Assembly: GCF_029946165.1 (NCBI RefSeq)
Contig: NZ_JAQSDZ010000022.1
Span: forward strand, 1-64,000
Length of the DNA: 64,000 nt
Direction of reading: 5' to 3'
Source of the DNA: Methylotenera sp.
Lineage (GTDB): Bacteria > Pseudomonadota > Gammaproteobacteria > Burkholderiales > Methylophilaceae
The notes below the pieces were generated by a model. It had not been told where the DNA came from. It did no database searches and saw only the letters and a list, made by a program, of their open reading frames with translations. How positions within the stretch are numbered: the stretch's first letter is position 1; each line of letters opens with the position of its first letter. Below are positions 47,694 through 57,843 of this stretch, piece after piece. Made by a program: the position numbers and the translations under genes.

Positions 47694-48764
47694 ATGGCAC
47701 TCGTTTCATTACGTCAATTGCTAGATCACGCTGCTGAACACGATTACGGTTTGGCAGCTTTTAATGTTAACAACATGGAGCAAGTCCATGCCATTATGCA
47801 GGCGGCAGACGAAACGAATAGCCCAGTGATTCTGCAAGGCTCGGCAGGTGCACGCAAATATGCCGGCGAAGCTTTTTTAAGGCATTTAGTATTAGCCGCT
47901 ATAGAAACTTACCCACACATTCCAGTAGTCATGCATCAAGACCACGGACAATCGCCCGCAGTTTGTATTCAAGCAATACGCTCAGGTTTTTCTAGCGTGA
48001 TGATGGACGGCTCATTGATGGAGGATGCAAAAACGCCATCCACTTATCAATACAACGTCGATGTGACTAAAAAAATCGTAGAGATTGCGCATGCCATTGG
48101 CGTATCTGTAGAAGGCGAACTCGGCGTATTAGGCTCGTTAGAAACAGGTCTTGCAGGCGAAGAAGACGGCTCTGGCGCAGTTGGCATTTTAAGCCACGAC
48201 CAAATGCTCACCGACCCAGAAGAAGCCGCTGACTTTGTTCGTAGAACAGGCGTGGATGCGTTAGCCATTGCTATCGGCACTTCACACGGCGCTTATAAAT
48301 TTAGCAAGCCGCCTACAGGTAAATCCCTCGCGATAAGTCGCATTAAGGAAATTCACGCGCGCATTCCCAACACACATTTGGTGATGCATGGCTCATCTTC
48401 CGTACCTCAAGAGTGGCTACAGATTATCAATGAGTTTGGTGGAGACATGGGTGAAACCTATGGTGTACCAGTAGAAGAAATTGTTGAGGGCATCAAATAC
48501 GGTGTACGCAAAATCAATATCGATACAGATTTGCGCATGGCTTATACGGGATCTATTCGTAAGTTTTTCACTGAAAAAAGAAAAGAATTTGACCCAAGAA
48601 AGTTCCTCAGCGCCTCTACTGTCGCCATGCGAGCCATTTGCAAAGAGCGCTATGAGGCTTTTGGCTCCGCTGGCCAAGCTGCACTCATTAAGCCTATTTC
48701 ATGCGACCAAATGGCGGTACGCTATAAAGCTGGGGAATTAGACGCGATTGTTAAATCAAAATAA
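47694..48764 (+). CDS. fba: Class II fructose-bisphosphate aldolase
   Basis: The 356-residue zinc enzyme has VVMHQDHG (metal ligands), [12 protein letters not shown] and [10 protein letters not shown], typical of the class IIB subgroup. It condenses or splits fructose 1,6-bisphosphate. In methylotrophs it serves the RuMP-cycle cleavage stage. tpiA follows 79 bases later. Confidence 0.95.
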   Translation: MALVSLRQLLDHAAEHDYGLAAFNVNNMEQVHAIMQAADETNSPVILQGSAGARKYAGEAFLRHLVLAAIETYPHIPVVMHQDHGQSPAVCIQAIRSGFSSVMMDGSLMEDAKTPSTYQYNVDVTKKIVEIAHAIGVSVEGELGVLGSLETGLAGEEDGSGAVGILSHDQMLTDPEEAADFVRRTGVDALAIAIGTSHGAYKFSKPPTGKSLAISRIKEIHARIPNTHLVMHGSSSVPQEWLQIINEFGGDMGETYGVPVEEIVEGIKYGVRKINIDTDLRMAYTGSIRKFFTEKRKEFDPRKFLSASTVAMRAICKERYEAFGSAGQAALIKPISCDQMAVRYKAGELDAIVKSK

Positions 48765-48843
48765 TCCGACTTATGAATCATAATATTGCGAATCGAAATA
48801 TTGTGAGTCAAAGTCTTGCAAGTTAGAAATAAGGAATTTAGAA

Positions 48844-49611
48844 ATGCGGCGTAACCTAGTAGTAGGCAATTGGAAGATGCATGGCAATATTCATAGCAAC
48901 GAAACCCTACTCAATACATTGATTAGTGGACTAAGCGATTACAAAAATGCAGACTATGTTGTATGCGTGCCGAACCCTTACTTACATCAAACAAGGTCAT
49001 TACTAGAGAACACTGGCATTGCCTGGGGTGGTCAAAACGTTAATCAGTTTGAAGAAGGCGCTTTTACTGGCGCTGTTTCACCGCACATGCTCACAGATCT
49101 TGGTTGCACCTATGTGCTTCTAGGACACTCAGAAAGGCGGGTGTTGTTTCATGAAACCAATTTATCAGCCGCAGCCAGATTTGATGCCTCCATTAAAGCC
49201 AACTTAACACCAATTTTATGTGTGGGTGAAACCCTCGCAGAGCATGAGGCTGGGCTGACAGAAGTCATCGTCGCAAGCCAAATGGATGCAGTAATGGCAA
49301 CACTTAACGATGAAAATTTTGCCAAGGCAATGGAACTGAACATGGTGTTTGCCTACGAGCCAGTCTGGGCGGTTGGTACAGGTAAAACTGCAACGCCAGA
49401 GCAGGCGCAAATCGTACATCAATTTATTCGTCAGCGCATTGCAAGGCGTAATGCGGAGGCGGCTTCAAAAGTACGCATTATTTACGGCGGTAGCGTGAAA
49501 GCGCAAAATGCCGCTAAGTTATTCAGCATGCCAGATGTTGATGGCGGCTTAGTTGGCGGCGCATCGTTGAATGCGGAAGAGTTTATCGCCATATGCAAAG
49601 CGGCTAATTAG
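48844..49611 (+). CDS. tpiA: Triosephosphate isomerase
   Basis: The 255-residue enzyme has VVGNWKMHGN with catalytic Lys, LLGHSERR with catalytic His, FAYEPVWAVGTGKTATPEQ with the catalytic Glu and IIYGGSVK at the phosphate site. It interconverts triose phosphates. The terminator stem at 49597 is built from its last codons. Confidence 0.96.
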   Translation: MRRNLVVGNWKMHGNIHSNETLLNTLISGLSDYKNADYVVCVPNPYLHQTRSLLENTGIAWGGQNVNQFEEGAFTGAVSPHMLTDLGCTYVLLGHSERRVLFHETNLSAAARFDASIKANLTPILCVGETLAEHEAGLTEVIVASQMDAVMATLNDENFAKAMELNMVFAYEPVWAVGTGKTATPEQAQIVHQFIRQRIARRNAEAASKVRIIYGGSVKAQNAAKLFSMPDVDGGLVGGASLNAEEFIAICKAAN

Positions 49612-49625
49612 CCGCTTTATTTTCA
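49597..49625 (+). terminator. Terminator overlapping the tpiA stop codon
   Basis: AAAGCGGCTAA and TTAGCCGCTTT form a perfect 22-base palindrome across the last codons and stop of tpiA, followed by ATTTTC. It also faces the convergent fbp gene. Confidence 0.75.
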
Positions 49626-49639
49626 ATCTAAATTAAGGC

Positions 49640-50644
49640 TTACTTCCTCTTTGAAGTCACTTGATGGTAAGCCGCAATTCGATCCACCTCGCTTTTACTG
49701 CCCATCATCACGGGTACACGCTGATGTATACCGCTAGGCTGCACCTCTAAAATACGCTGTGAACCAGTAGTTGAAGCGCCACCCGCTTGCTCAACGATAA
49801 AGCTCATCGGGTTAGCTTCATACATTAAACGCAATTTTCCCGACCTTGACTTAGTGTCAGTTGGGTACATAAATACGCCACCACGCACTAAAATACGATG
49901 CACTTCCGCCACCATTGAAGCGACCCAGCGCATGTTAAAGTCTTTTTTACGGTCACCCTCTTCGCCCTGCAAACACTCATCAATATAGCGCTGCACAGGT
50001 TCTCGCCAAAAACGGTAATTCGACATATTGATAGCAAACTCCTGCGTCTCTTTAGCAATTTGCATATTGGGATGCGTCAGCAAGAATTCATTAGTATCAG
50101 CATCGAGCGTGAAACCATTAACGCCATTACCAGTAGTCAATACGAACATAGTAGATGTCCCATACAGCGCATAGCCAGCACATATTTGAGCATTACCAAC
50201 TTGCAAATAATCGGCTAACTCAGGCTTGTTATTTGCACTTTTAAGAATAGAGAAAATAGTGCCCACCGATATATTCACATTCACATTTGATGAGCCATCG
50301 AGCGGATCAAAAAGCAATAAATATTGTCCATTTTGCTTATGCTTATCATCGATAGCTATCACATCGACCAACTCCTCAGTAGCCATTCCAGCAATGTAAC
50401 CACTTTGCTGACAAGCTTCGATAAAGATATCATTAGTAATTACGTCCAACGCTTTTTGTACTTCCCCCTGCACATTTTCAGAGCTCAAACTACCCATATT
50501 TCCGGCTACAGCGCCTTTATCAATGGCAACAGCAATTTTTTTACATGCATCCACCACATCACTTAATATTTCATTAAGCGCAACACTATGCTCACCCTGC
50601 AAATGCTGCTTTAAAAAATCTGCTATCTTGATATGTTTAGTCAC
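49640..50644 (-). CDS. fbp: Class I fructose-1,6-bisphosphatase
   Basis: The 334-residue enzyme has LLLFDPLDGSSNVNVNISVGTIFSI, the metal-binding signature, and GKLRLMYEANPMSFIVEQAGG near the end. It hydrolyses FBP to fructose 6-phosphate, which feeds the RuMP cycle or gluconeogenesis. The start is GTG at 50644 with AGGAAG upstream. It is convergent with tpiA. Confidence 0.95.
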   Translation of the reverse strand: MTKHIKIADFLKQHLQGEHSVALNEILSDVVDACKKIAVAIDKGAVAGNMGSLSSENVQGEVQKALDVITNDIFIEACQQSGYIAGMATEELVDVIAIDDKHKQNGQYLLLFDPLDGSSNVNVNISVGTIFSILKSANNKPELADYLQVGNAQICAGYALYGTSTMFVLTTGNGVNGFTLDADTNEFLLTHPNMQIAKETQEFAINMSNYRFWREPVQRYIDECLQGEEGDRKKDFNMRWVASMVAEVHRILVRGGVFMYPTDTKSRSGKLRLMYEANPMSFIVEQAGGASTTGSQRILEVQPSGIHQRVPVMMGSKSEVDRIAAYHQVTSKRK

Positions 50645-50977
50645 ACGGCTTCCTAAGTTTAGATGTCACATGATGGGTGACTGATGAATTTACTAAGTTA
50701 AATGTATATTGATAATTGTGACACTTTACTGAAGATATCGCGAGTAAATCGTGAAAAGCGAGCAAAATAACCCATCAAATCATCGATTCAAATAAGCCAA
50801 CAAACCATTAAAATTAAGTGTCATATAAGCAAATGCTGGACAACGACCATCCGCTACGTTAAAGTTATGATACGTTTTTCCGTAGTTGTTCATATAGTTA
50901 GTTAAGGTAGCTTAAAAAAACACCTTAAACAATGTTTTGTGATGAATTAGTGAAAAACTACAACTTTGGGGCCTTGC
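50645..50977. other. Intergenic region between divergent fbp and mlaA
   Basis: This 330-base gap is where promoters for both divergent genes should lie. A 7-bp inverted repeat (TTAAGGT/ACCTTAA, 50902-50928) is the only structure seen. No gene or RNA is evident. Confidence 0.5.
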
Positions 50978-51772
50978 ATGCGTACGAAAAAAATAACAAA
51001 TTATAAAACTACTATCCTTGCTATTTGTGTGCTTTCACTAGCGACTCTGTCTGGTTGCGCCACTCAAGGCAATAAAGACCCACTTGAGGGTTTAAATCGT
51101 GGTGTATACAAATTTAACGATGTCACTGACAGGGCAATCATTAAACCTGTAGCTATCGCGTATAAAACCATCACACCTTCGCCTATTCGTACCGGGTTTA
51201 ACAACTTTTTTACTAACTTAGGCTCACTCACAACCGTTTTAAATGATATTTTGCAGCTTAAACTTGCCGATGCATTCACTGACGCTGGCCGCTTTGTGAT
51301 TAATAGTACATTTGGTATTGCTGGGTTTATTGATGTAGCAGGTAAGGATAATATACGATATCACAAAGAGGATTTTGGACAAACACTTGGTTTCTGGGGT
51401 GTAGGCAACGGTCCTTACTTAGTTTTGCCACTACTGGGTCCATCTAGCTTCCGTGATACGACTGGCTTAGTGTTTGATATAGTTACAAGCGACCCAATCA
51501 CTTACCCCCATAATATTGGTCAAGTCAGATTAAGCAACCAATTACGCGCAGCTCAGTTTTTAGATAAACGCACGGAGTTACTGACCGCATCTGATTTAGT
51601 GGATGAAGCCTCACTAGATCCATATGCATTTACCCGCGATGCCTATTTGCAAAAACGCGCAAGCTTGGTTCAAGATGGACAAGCATCTGAAGAATTAAAC
51701 AAAGATGATTATGAAGATATTGATGCAGAAATAGCGATTGATCCTGCAAACGCAGACACTCCAGCTAAATAA
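50978..51772 (+). CDS. mlaA: MlaA (VacJ) outer-membrane lipoprotein
   Basis: The 264-residue protein from ATG 50978 has a lipobox (LSGC) at the end of a signal peptide. It carries DPLEGLNRGVYKFNDVTDRA and GFWGVGNGPYLVLPLLGPSS, the family signatures. It removes mislocalised phospholipids from the outer leaflet with the Mla transport system, whose other genes are not here. The C-terminal tail is acidic. Confidence 0.94.
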   Translation: MRTKKITNYKTTILAICVLSLATLSGCATQGNKDPLEGLNRGVYKFNDVTDRAIIKPVAIAYKTITPSPIRTGFNNFFTNLGSLTTVLNDILQLKLADAFTDAGRFVINSTFGIAGFIDVAGKDNIRYHKEDFGQTLGFWGVGNGPYLVLPLLGPSSFRDTTGLVFDIVTSDPITYPHNIGQVRLSNQLRAAQFLDKRTELLTASDLVDEASLDPYAFTRDAYLQKRASLVQDGQASEELNKDDYEDIDAEIAIDPANADTPAK

Positions 51773-51786
51773 GCATATAAAAATGT

Positions 51787-51820
51787 AATGAATAAGCCCC
51801 AGTGATGGGGCTTATTCATT
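51787..51820. terminator. Bidirectional terminator between mlaA and pmbA
   Basis: AATGAATAAGCCCC and GGGGCTTATTCATT make a perfect 14-bp stem around AGTGAT. It lies between the two convergent genes. The T-tract is modest. Confidence 0.8.
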
Positions 51821-51860
51821 ATAGCAACATTAACTTACTCGACGAGTTTGTCCGCTCACC

Positions 51861-53201
51861 TTACTCGCTAGCCACTGTCATACGCTCAATTAAAATAGAG
51901 CCCACTTGTTTTGAGCCCTGTATGCAAACGTCATTGCCAATCGCAATAATCATTTTTAGCATTTCCGCCATATTGCTGGCGATAGTGATTTCCTCAACAG
52001 CATGAACAATCACACCATTCTCAACCCAAAAACCAGCAGCACCTCGTGAATAGTCACCAGTGACCATATTCATACCGCTACCAAGTAGCTCTGTCACTAG
52101 CAAGCCTGTTCCCATTTGTTTGAGTAAACCAGAGAAGTCTTGCGCGCCAGATTGCACGATTAAATTATGGTTTCCACCTGCGTTACCTGTAGTTTGCATG
52201 CCCAATTTACGTGCAGAATAACTACCCATGACGTAACCCTGCAATATACCGTCTTTCACCAATTGTCGCGAATGCGTTGCCACACCTTCGCTATCGAACG
52301 GGCTACTTGCTAAACCTTTTTTGAGATGCGGCTCTTCATTAATATTAAGTAGTGGCGAAGCAACTTGCTTACCTAAACTATCCAATAAAAATGAAGATTT
52401 ACGGTATAAATTACCACCTGAAATTGCGCTAATCAGACTAGAAATTAAACCACTTGCTAAGGGTGCTTCAAACATCACAGGCACTTGGCAAGTTTTTATT
52501 TTTCTGGAGTTTAAACGTCTAACTGTTCGCTCACCCGCCCTATTGCCAATGGCTATGGCTGACTCTAAATCGACAGCTGCGCGGGCTGTGCTATACCAGT
52601 AGTCACGCTGCATATTATCGTCAGATTCTGCAATCACAGAGCAACTCACGCCGTGGCGCGTGCTTGGGTAACCGCCTGTGAAGCCATGACTATTACTATA
52701 GGCAAAGTAACCTGAGCTTGTAGAAACGCTTGCGCCTTCGGAATTTGTAATGCGCGCATCAACGCCTAACGCAGCAGTTTCACACTCTTTTGCGATGACG
52801 ATGGCTTCATCTACAGAGATATTCCAAGGGTGATGCAAATCTAAATCAAGCACTTCTTTCGCCATTAAATTCGCATCAGCCAAACCACAGAACTCATCTT
52901 TGGCGGTGTATTTAGCGATATTGCAAGCCGCGGCTACCGTATCTTTAATCGCTAACGGACTTAAATCAGAAGTGCTGGCGTGGCCTTTTTGCTGACCAAA
53001 GTATACAGTTACCGACATACCTTTATCACGGTTGTATTCAATGTTTTCAACCTCGTTTAAGCGCACTGAAACGTTTTGACCTATGCTTAAACTCAACTCA
53101 GCTTCCGCCGAGCTTGCGCCTAAATCTTTTGCCACTTTAAGCACGTCTCTCGACATTTGCTTAATATCATCTAAAGAATAACTAAATCCAGAATCTGTCA
53201 T
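51861..53201 (-). CDS. pmbA: PmbA/TldE metalloprotease subunit
   Basis: The 446-residue protein from ATG 53201 (AGAAGAG upstream) has ENIEYNRDKGMSVTVYFGQQKG near residue 55 and GNAGGNHNLIV late in the chain. PmbA works with TldD to degrade or process peptides. It is divergent from darP, its usual neighbour. An upstream extension to 53255 lacks support. Confidence 0.93.
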   Translation of the reverse strand: MTDSGFSYSLDDIKQMSRDVLKVAKDLGASSAEAELSLSIGQNVSVRLNEVENIEYNRDKGMSVTVYFGQQKGHASTSDLSPLAIKDTVAAACNIAKYTAKDEFCGLADANLMAKEVLDLDLHHPWNISVDEAIVIAKECETAALGVDARITNSEGASVSTSSGYFAYSNSHGFTGGYPSTRHGVSCSVIAESDDNMQRDYWYSTARAAVDLESAIAIGNRAGERTVRRLNSRKIKTCQVPVMFEAPLASGLISSLISAISGGNLYRKSSFLLDSLGKQVASPLLNINEEPHLKKGLASSPFDSEGVATHSRQLVKDGILQGYVMGSYSARKLGMQTTGNAGGNHNLIVQSGAQDFSGLLKQMGTGLLVTELLGSGMNMVTGDYSRGAAGFWVENGVIVHAVEEITIASNMAEMLKMIIAIGNDVCIQGSKQVGSILIERMTVASE

Positions 53202-53281
53202 AACTCTTCTACTATTATAAAAATACACACAAAATACTAAAGGAATGTCTATCAACTTCTAGGCTGTTATAATACCGCACT

Positions 53282-53911
53282 ATGAAACCTCAAATATCAG
53301 CAAAACCTAAAAAGACCGCGAAAGACCGCGAATTAGACAATGAACTCAACAAACAAGTTGAATCAAATGTTGATGAGCCTATTAGCAAAACTAAACTCAA
53401 AGCCGAAGCTGATGCGCAACAAGCGCTTGGCGTTAGGCTCTCTGAGTTGCCTAAAGATAAACTACTTAAATTAGACTTGCCTGATGCAGTCACAACAGCT
53501 GTGTTAGATACTAAAAAAATTACTGCCAATGGCGCTATTAGACGCCATCGCCAGTATTTAGGTAGATTGATGCGCGAAATTGATAATGCGCCAATTCTTG
53601 AGCAACTAGCACGCTGGGATGGTAAACATACCGCTGAAAATGCTTATTTTCATGGCTTAGAGCGGTGGCGTGATCGCATGATTGCAGACAGCAATGTGCT
53701 TTCTGAGTTTATGGCGCTCCATCCAAAAACAGACAGTCAGCAATTGCGCACATTAATTCGCAATGCACAAAAAGAGCAAGAAGCCAACAAGCCGCCAAAG
53801 AGCAGTCGTGAGATTTTTAAATTATTACGCGAAATAACGCAAGAGTCTCAAGATAATAGCGATGCGGACGCTAGCTATACACCTAATGATGAATCAGACA
53901 GTGACATTTAA
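53282..53911 (+). CDS. darP: DarP (YjgA) ribosome-associated protein
   Basis: The 209-residue protein shows the YjgA core: AIRRHRQYLGRLMREID and LARWDGKHTAENAYFHGLERWRDRMI. It associates with late 50S assembly. It lies back-to-back with pmbA, an arrangement conserved in proteobacteria. The N- and C-terminal tails are highly charged. Confidence 0.92.
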   Translation: MKPQISAKPKKTAKDRELDNELNKQVESNVDEPISKTKLKAEADAQQALGVRLSELPKDKLLKLDLPDAVTTAVLDTKKITANGAIRRHRQYLGRLMREIDNAPILEQLARWDGKHTAENAYFHGLERWRDRMIADSNVLSEFMALHPKTDSQQLRTLIRNAQKEQEANKPPKSSREIFKLLREITQESQDNSDADASYTPNDESDSDI

Positions 53912-54000
53912 AATATACTGAATTTATATCTCCTGATTTGATAATTCTGGATTTGATATCTCCTGTGCGAATATCTTAAGAATAGCCAAGAAAAGTAAAT

Positions 54001-55284
54001 ATGCTAAGCCTGCTGATCATCATCTTTATCGTAACCTACACCGCCATAGCGCTTGAACATCCGATTAAAATAAATAAATCCGCTTCAGCTTTGCTTGGAG
54101 CAGGCTTACTTTGGACTGTTTATGCGATATTCAGCAATAACGATTTACAAGTCAATCATGAACTGGCTGAGTCTGTAGCCACTACAGCCCAAATCGTGTT
54201 TTTTCTCATTGGCGCCATGACTATCGTTGAAGTGATAGATGCACACAATGGCTTTGAAGTAATTACATCTCGTATTAAAACCACAAAATTATCTAACTTA
54301 ATGTGGCTTGTTGGTTTTGTGACTTTCTTTTTAAGCGCAATATTAGATAATTTGACCACAACCATCGTCATGATTTCACTCATGAAGAAACTTCTCGACA
54401 AACAGGAAGATCGCCTAATTTTTGCCTCTATGGTGGTTATCGCGGCTAATGCAGGTGGTGCTTGGTCTCCAATAGGTGACGTAACAACAACTATGCTTTG
54501 GATCGGTGGGCAGATCACCGCTACTTCTATTGTAAAAAGTCTTTTGTTGGCGTCTTTAGTTAACCTGATTGTACCGCTACTGATCGTGAGTTACTCTCTC
54601 AGAGGAAAAGCGGTAATAGCGCCTATTATGCTAGAAAACTCTAAAGACTTACAATCCAACCAATTCGAACGTAACGTTGTATTTTTTATGGGACTAGGTG
54701 TATTGATTTTAGTGCCCGCATTTAAAACACTCACGCATCTACCGCCGTTTATGGGAATACTATTGGGTTTAGGCTTGGTTTGGCTAGTAGGTGATTTATT
54801 ACATAGAGATAAAGAAGATCAAGATAAAGAGCATTTATCCCTAGTCAATGCGCTCATGCGCATAGATATGAGCTCCATCGTATTCTTTATCGGTATATTA
54901 CTTGCTGTTGCAACGCTTGAACACAGTCATATTCTGAAATACTTAGCGACATTCCTAGATCAAACCATTGGTCGTCAAGATATGATCGTAAGCATCATGG
55001 GCTTACTTAGCGCCATTGTGGATAATGTACCGCTTGTGGCAGCTTCAATTGGAATGTATGACCTTGCGATTTATCCGCCAGATAGTTTCTTATGGAAGTT
55101 TATTGCCTATTGCGCTGGTACTGGCGGCTCGATTTTAATTATCGGCTCCGCAGCTGGGATTGCGGCAATGGGCTTAGAAAAAATACAATTTGTTTGGTAT
55201 TTTAAGAAGATAAGCTGGCTAGCCTTGATTGGTTATTTTGCTGGCAATCTCACTTATATTCTGCAATACAATATCACCCACTAA
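54001..55284 (+). CDS. nhaD: NhaD-type sodium/proton antiporter
   Basis: The 427-residue protein has about 11-12 hydrophobic helices. Conserved NhaD-like features are AGGAWSPIGDVTTTMLWIGGQIT, SAILDNLTTTIVMISL and VDNVPLVAASIGMYDL (the last two with the paired Asp-Asn). It exchanges sodium for protons in the inner membrane. It stands alone before a strong terminator. Confidence 0.9.
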   Translation: MLSLLIIIFIVTYTAIALEHPIKINKSASALLGAGLLWTVYAIFSNNDLQVNHELAESVATTAQIVFFLIGAMTIVEVIDAHNGFEVITSRIKTTKLSNLMWLVGFVTFFLSAILDNLTTTIVMISLMKKLLDKQEDRLIFASMVVIAANAGGAWSPIGDVTTTMLWIGGQITATSIVKSLLLASLVNLIVPLLIVSYSLRGKAVIAPIMLENSKDLQSNQFERNVVFFMGLGVLILVPAFKTLTHLPPFMGILLGLGLVWLVGDLLHRDKEDQDKEHLSLVNALMRIDMSSIVFFIGILLAVATLEHSHILKYLATFLDQTIGRQDMIVSIMGLLSAIVDNVPLVAASIGMYDLAIYPPDSFLWKFIAYCAGTGGSILIIGSAAGIAAMGLEKIQFVWYFKKISWLALIGYFAGNLTYILQYNITH

Positions 55285-55286
55285 AT

Positions 55287-55322
55287 ATCGCTAGGTTTAT
55301 TAGAATTTTTAAACCTAGCGAT
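55287..55322. terminator. Bidirectional terminator between nhaD and the PDZ gene
   Basis: ATCGCTAGGTTTA and TAAACCTAGCGAT form a perfect 13-bp stem around a 10-base AT-rich loop. It sits between the two convergent genes. Confidence 0.8.
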
Positions 55323-55337
55323 GCATAGAGTATCGTA

Positions 55338-56195
55338 CTATTTACGTGAATTCAAAGCGACTGTAGTTTTAATATCCTCATCCCCATGGCGGAACATAAT
55401 ATCGACCGTTTGACCTTGATAACGCTTGACGGCTGCAAATAAATCGCCGGATTTTTCAAGTGTGACATCTCCTATTTGAAGTAAGGTGTCACCTGTGACA
55501 ATATTGGCTTTGGCTGCTGGAGACTCTTTAATTACCGCTATAATTTTCAGCCCTGGCAGCGGAGTACCTTCCTCTGCAGGATTAGTCGAAGCTTTTATCA
55601 ACTTGATGACGTGTACACCGAGCAAAGGCATTGGCAGCTTTGCCCAATAGCTAGCATAATGCACGGTTTTCTCATTTTTAGCATTCTCAGCATTAGCTTC
55701 CTGAATCGCTTTATTACCGCTTTCAGTGCCGTCTAAATTAACCATATTGGTCGTAAGAGAGGTCGGTCTATCGTAAACCAATACATAATCAGCTTTAATT
55801 TTTTTCGCATAAGTTTTAGCCAACTCTGCTGAGATTTTTGCCGAAACAAACTCTGATGTTCCCATCATATCGTAACCATTTTCCAGCATACGGGTTGTAT
55901 CGGCTTCTTGATTTCCACCTAACTCTAAGGTTGTGTCAGGTGAGGCTTTGAGAGATTTAAGTTGATGATCGTTTTGTTCTACGAATTTCTCTTCAAATAA
56001 ATTTGTACCAGCTTTAGCAACATCATTAGCATGTACTTTTGGTGCTAATAAAGTAGCTCCTAAGCCCAGAAAACTTAGCAACACTACGCTGCTAACAAGT
56101 CTCTTCTGTAATACTTTAATTTGTAGTGCTTTAGTTTGCGGTTCTTTTGTAGCTGCGTGATTTTTCTTATTGAATGGCTGGATATTTGACTGCAT
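55338..56195 (-). CDS. PDZ-domain protein with N-terminal membrane anchor
   Basis: The 285-residue protein has a hydrophobic signal or anchor at about 34-52 (SSVVLLSFLGLGATLLA). The middle part has EMLxNGYDMMGTS-like features, and the last 80 residues form a PDZ domain (LPGLKIIAVIKESPAAKANIV, GDTLLQIGD). The middle resembles part of a periplasmic sensor protein but I cannot name it. It is probably periplasmic. The mog gene is divergent to it. Confidence 0.7.
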   Translation of the reverse strand: MQSNIQPFNKKNHAATKEPQTKALQIKVLQKRLVSSVVLLSFLGLGATLLAPKVHANDVAKAGTNLFEEKFVEQNDHQLKSLKASPDTTLELGGNQEADTTRMLENGYDMMGTSEFVSAKISAELAKTYAKKIKADYVLVYDRPTSLTTNMVNLDGTESGNKAIQEANAENAKNEKTVHYASYWAKLPMPLLGVHVIKLIKASTNPAEEGTPLPGLKIIAVIKESPAAKANIVTGDTLLQIGDVTLEKSGDLFAAVKRYQGQTVDIMFRHGDEDIKTTVALNSRK

Positions 56196-56255
56196 AAAAT
56201 GCCCTTTACGTAGTTAATGTTATGATTAGATTTTTATATTACTTACGACACGTTA

Positions 56256-56837
56256 ATGACAAAAGAATTCATTAAAATTGGTTTAGTTTCCATCAGCGAC
56301 CGCGCAAGCAGCGGCGTGTATGAAGATTTAGGTCTACCCACGCTCAAAAACTGGCTTGATAGCGCACTCGCTACGCCTTACCAAATGATGGCACGATTGA
56401 TTGCCGATGAGCAAGATGAAATTGAATCTACACTCATTGACTTGGTTGATAGTGAAGGATGTAGCTTAATTTTAACAACTGGCGGCACAGGCCCAGCCTT
56501 ACGTGATGTAACACCAGAAGCAACTATGGCAGTTGCTGATAAAGAAATGCCTGGGTTTGGTGAGCAAATGCGTCAAATTAGTTTAAATTTTGTACCTACC
56601 GCAATACTTTCACGCCAAGTGGCAGTAATCCGCAAACAATGTTTAATCATTAACTTACCAGGTCAGCCAAAAGCCATCGCACAGACACTTGAAGGACTAA
56701 AAGATGAAGCTGGCAACACTAAAGTCCACGGCATATTTGCCGCAGTACCCTACTGCTTAGATTTGATTGGCGCACCTTACATTGAAACCAATGAGTCTTT
56801 AGTTAAAGCATTTCGACCAAAATCTGCAATAAAATAG
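56256..56837 (+). CDS. mog: Molybdopterin adenylyltransferase
   Basis: The 193-residue protein has KIGLVSISDRASSGVYEDLG, LILTTGGTGPALRDVTPEA and LINLPGQPKAI, the MogA signatures. It adenylates molybdopterin before molybdenum insertion. No other mo genes are near. A prohibitin-like gene follows 31 bases on. Confidence 0.94.
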   Translation: MTKEFIKIGLVSISDRASSGVYEDLGLPTLKNWLDSALATPYQMMARLIADEQDEIESTLIDLVDSEGCSLILTTGGTGPALRDVTPEATMAVADKEMPGFGEQMRQISLNFVPTAILSRQVAVIRKQCLIINLPGQPKAIAQTLEGLKDEAGNTKVHGIFAAVPYCLDLIGAPYIETNESLVKAFRPKSAIK

Positions 56838-56868
56838 CTGCGTTAAAAATTAATATCAACAATAAATC

Positions 56869-57822
56869 ATGAATCCTAAAATACCAATCAATAATTTTTT
56901 ACAAAAAGTCAAAGGGGACTCTGTGGAAAACAATCCTTCAATACAATCATCCATTAAATATGTCGTCATGGGTATCATTGTGGTAGTTTTACTCACATGG
57001 TTATGGCCTTTGCGCAGCGTACCAACAGGCAGTCGCGGCGTTGTTACGGTGGGCGGTGCAATTAAAGGAATTGAAAGCGAAGGCTTTATGCTGGTTGCCC
57101 CTTGGCAAACTTTGAGCATTTTTAATATACGTGCTGAAGAAGCTGCAGTAGAAAATGCTGATGGCAGCACCAGCGACACGCAGCCAGTACGCGTAAGCCT
57201 TACGGTGCGTTACAGTATCAAACCTGATAAAGTAGCTGAAGTATTTGAGAAATATAGCCACGATGGTAATTTACAATCTTATGTACAAACTGCAACGCAA
57301 GAAGTGTTTAAAGCAGTGACGGCTAGATACACTGCACCAGATTTAATCGGTAAACGCTCATTAGTCTCTGGTGATATTTTAGATGCTCTGCGCAAAAAAT
57401 TAGATGTATATGGCGCGCAGGTGATTAACGTAGATATGCGCAACTTCTCATTTTCACAAGACTACATGGCGGCAATTAGTGCCAAAGTAACGCAAGAGCA
57501 ATTGCGACTTGGGGCAGAAAATAAACTTAAAACGGTTGAATCTGAGCAAAAGCAAAAAGTGGCGATTGCCGAAGCTGAAGCCAGTGCGCTTAAAGCGCAA
57601 GCAGATGGTGAGGCTTATCAAATATTGAAATTGGCCACTGCGCAGGCTGATGCACTGAAAGTACAAAATGCCGCTTTAGCCCAAAATAAAGATGTGCTGG
57701 AACTACGTCGTATTGAAGTTGAGCAAACCAAAGCTGCAAAATGGGATGGACAATTACCTTCTGCAGTGTATGCCAGTGCGCCAATTCCTTTCTTCAATGT
57801 GCCTTCAAGCAGCTCAAAGTAG
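56869..57822 (+). CDS. Prohibitin-like SPFH protein
   Basis: The 317-residue protein has one N-terminal membrane span at about 31-47. An SPFH domain follows (GSRGVVTVGGAIKG, GFMLVAPWQTLSIFNIR, RVSLTVRYSIKPDKV) and a long alanine/glutamate-rich coiled coil at 205-285. Prohibitin-like proteins form membrane ring scaffolds. It is the third gene in a run mog-prohibitin-thiL. Confidence 0.88.
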   Translation: MNPKIPINNFLQKVKGDSVENNPSIQSSIKYVVMGIIVVVLLTWLWPLRSVPTGSRGVVTVGGAIKGIESEGFMLVAPWQTLSIFNIRAEEAAVENADGSTSDTQPVRVSLTVRYSIKPDKVAEVFEKYSHDGNLQSYVQTATQEVFKAVTARYTAPDLIGKRSLVSGDILDALRKKLDVYGAQVINVDMRNFSFSQDYMAAISAKVTQEQLRLGAENKLKTVESEQKQKVAIAEAEASALKAQADGEAYQILKLATAQADALKVQNAALAQNKDVLELRRIEVEQTKAAKWDGQLPSAVYASAPIPFFNVPSSSSK

Positions 57823-57843
57823 TCACATTAGAATTTAAATTTA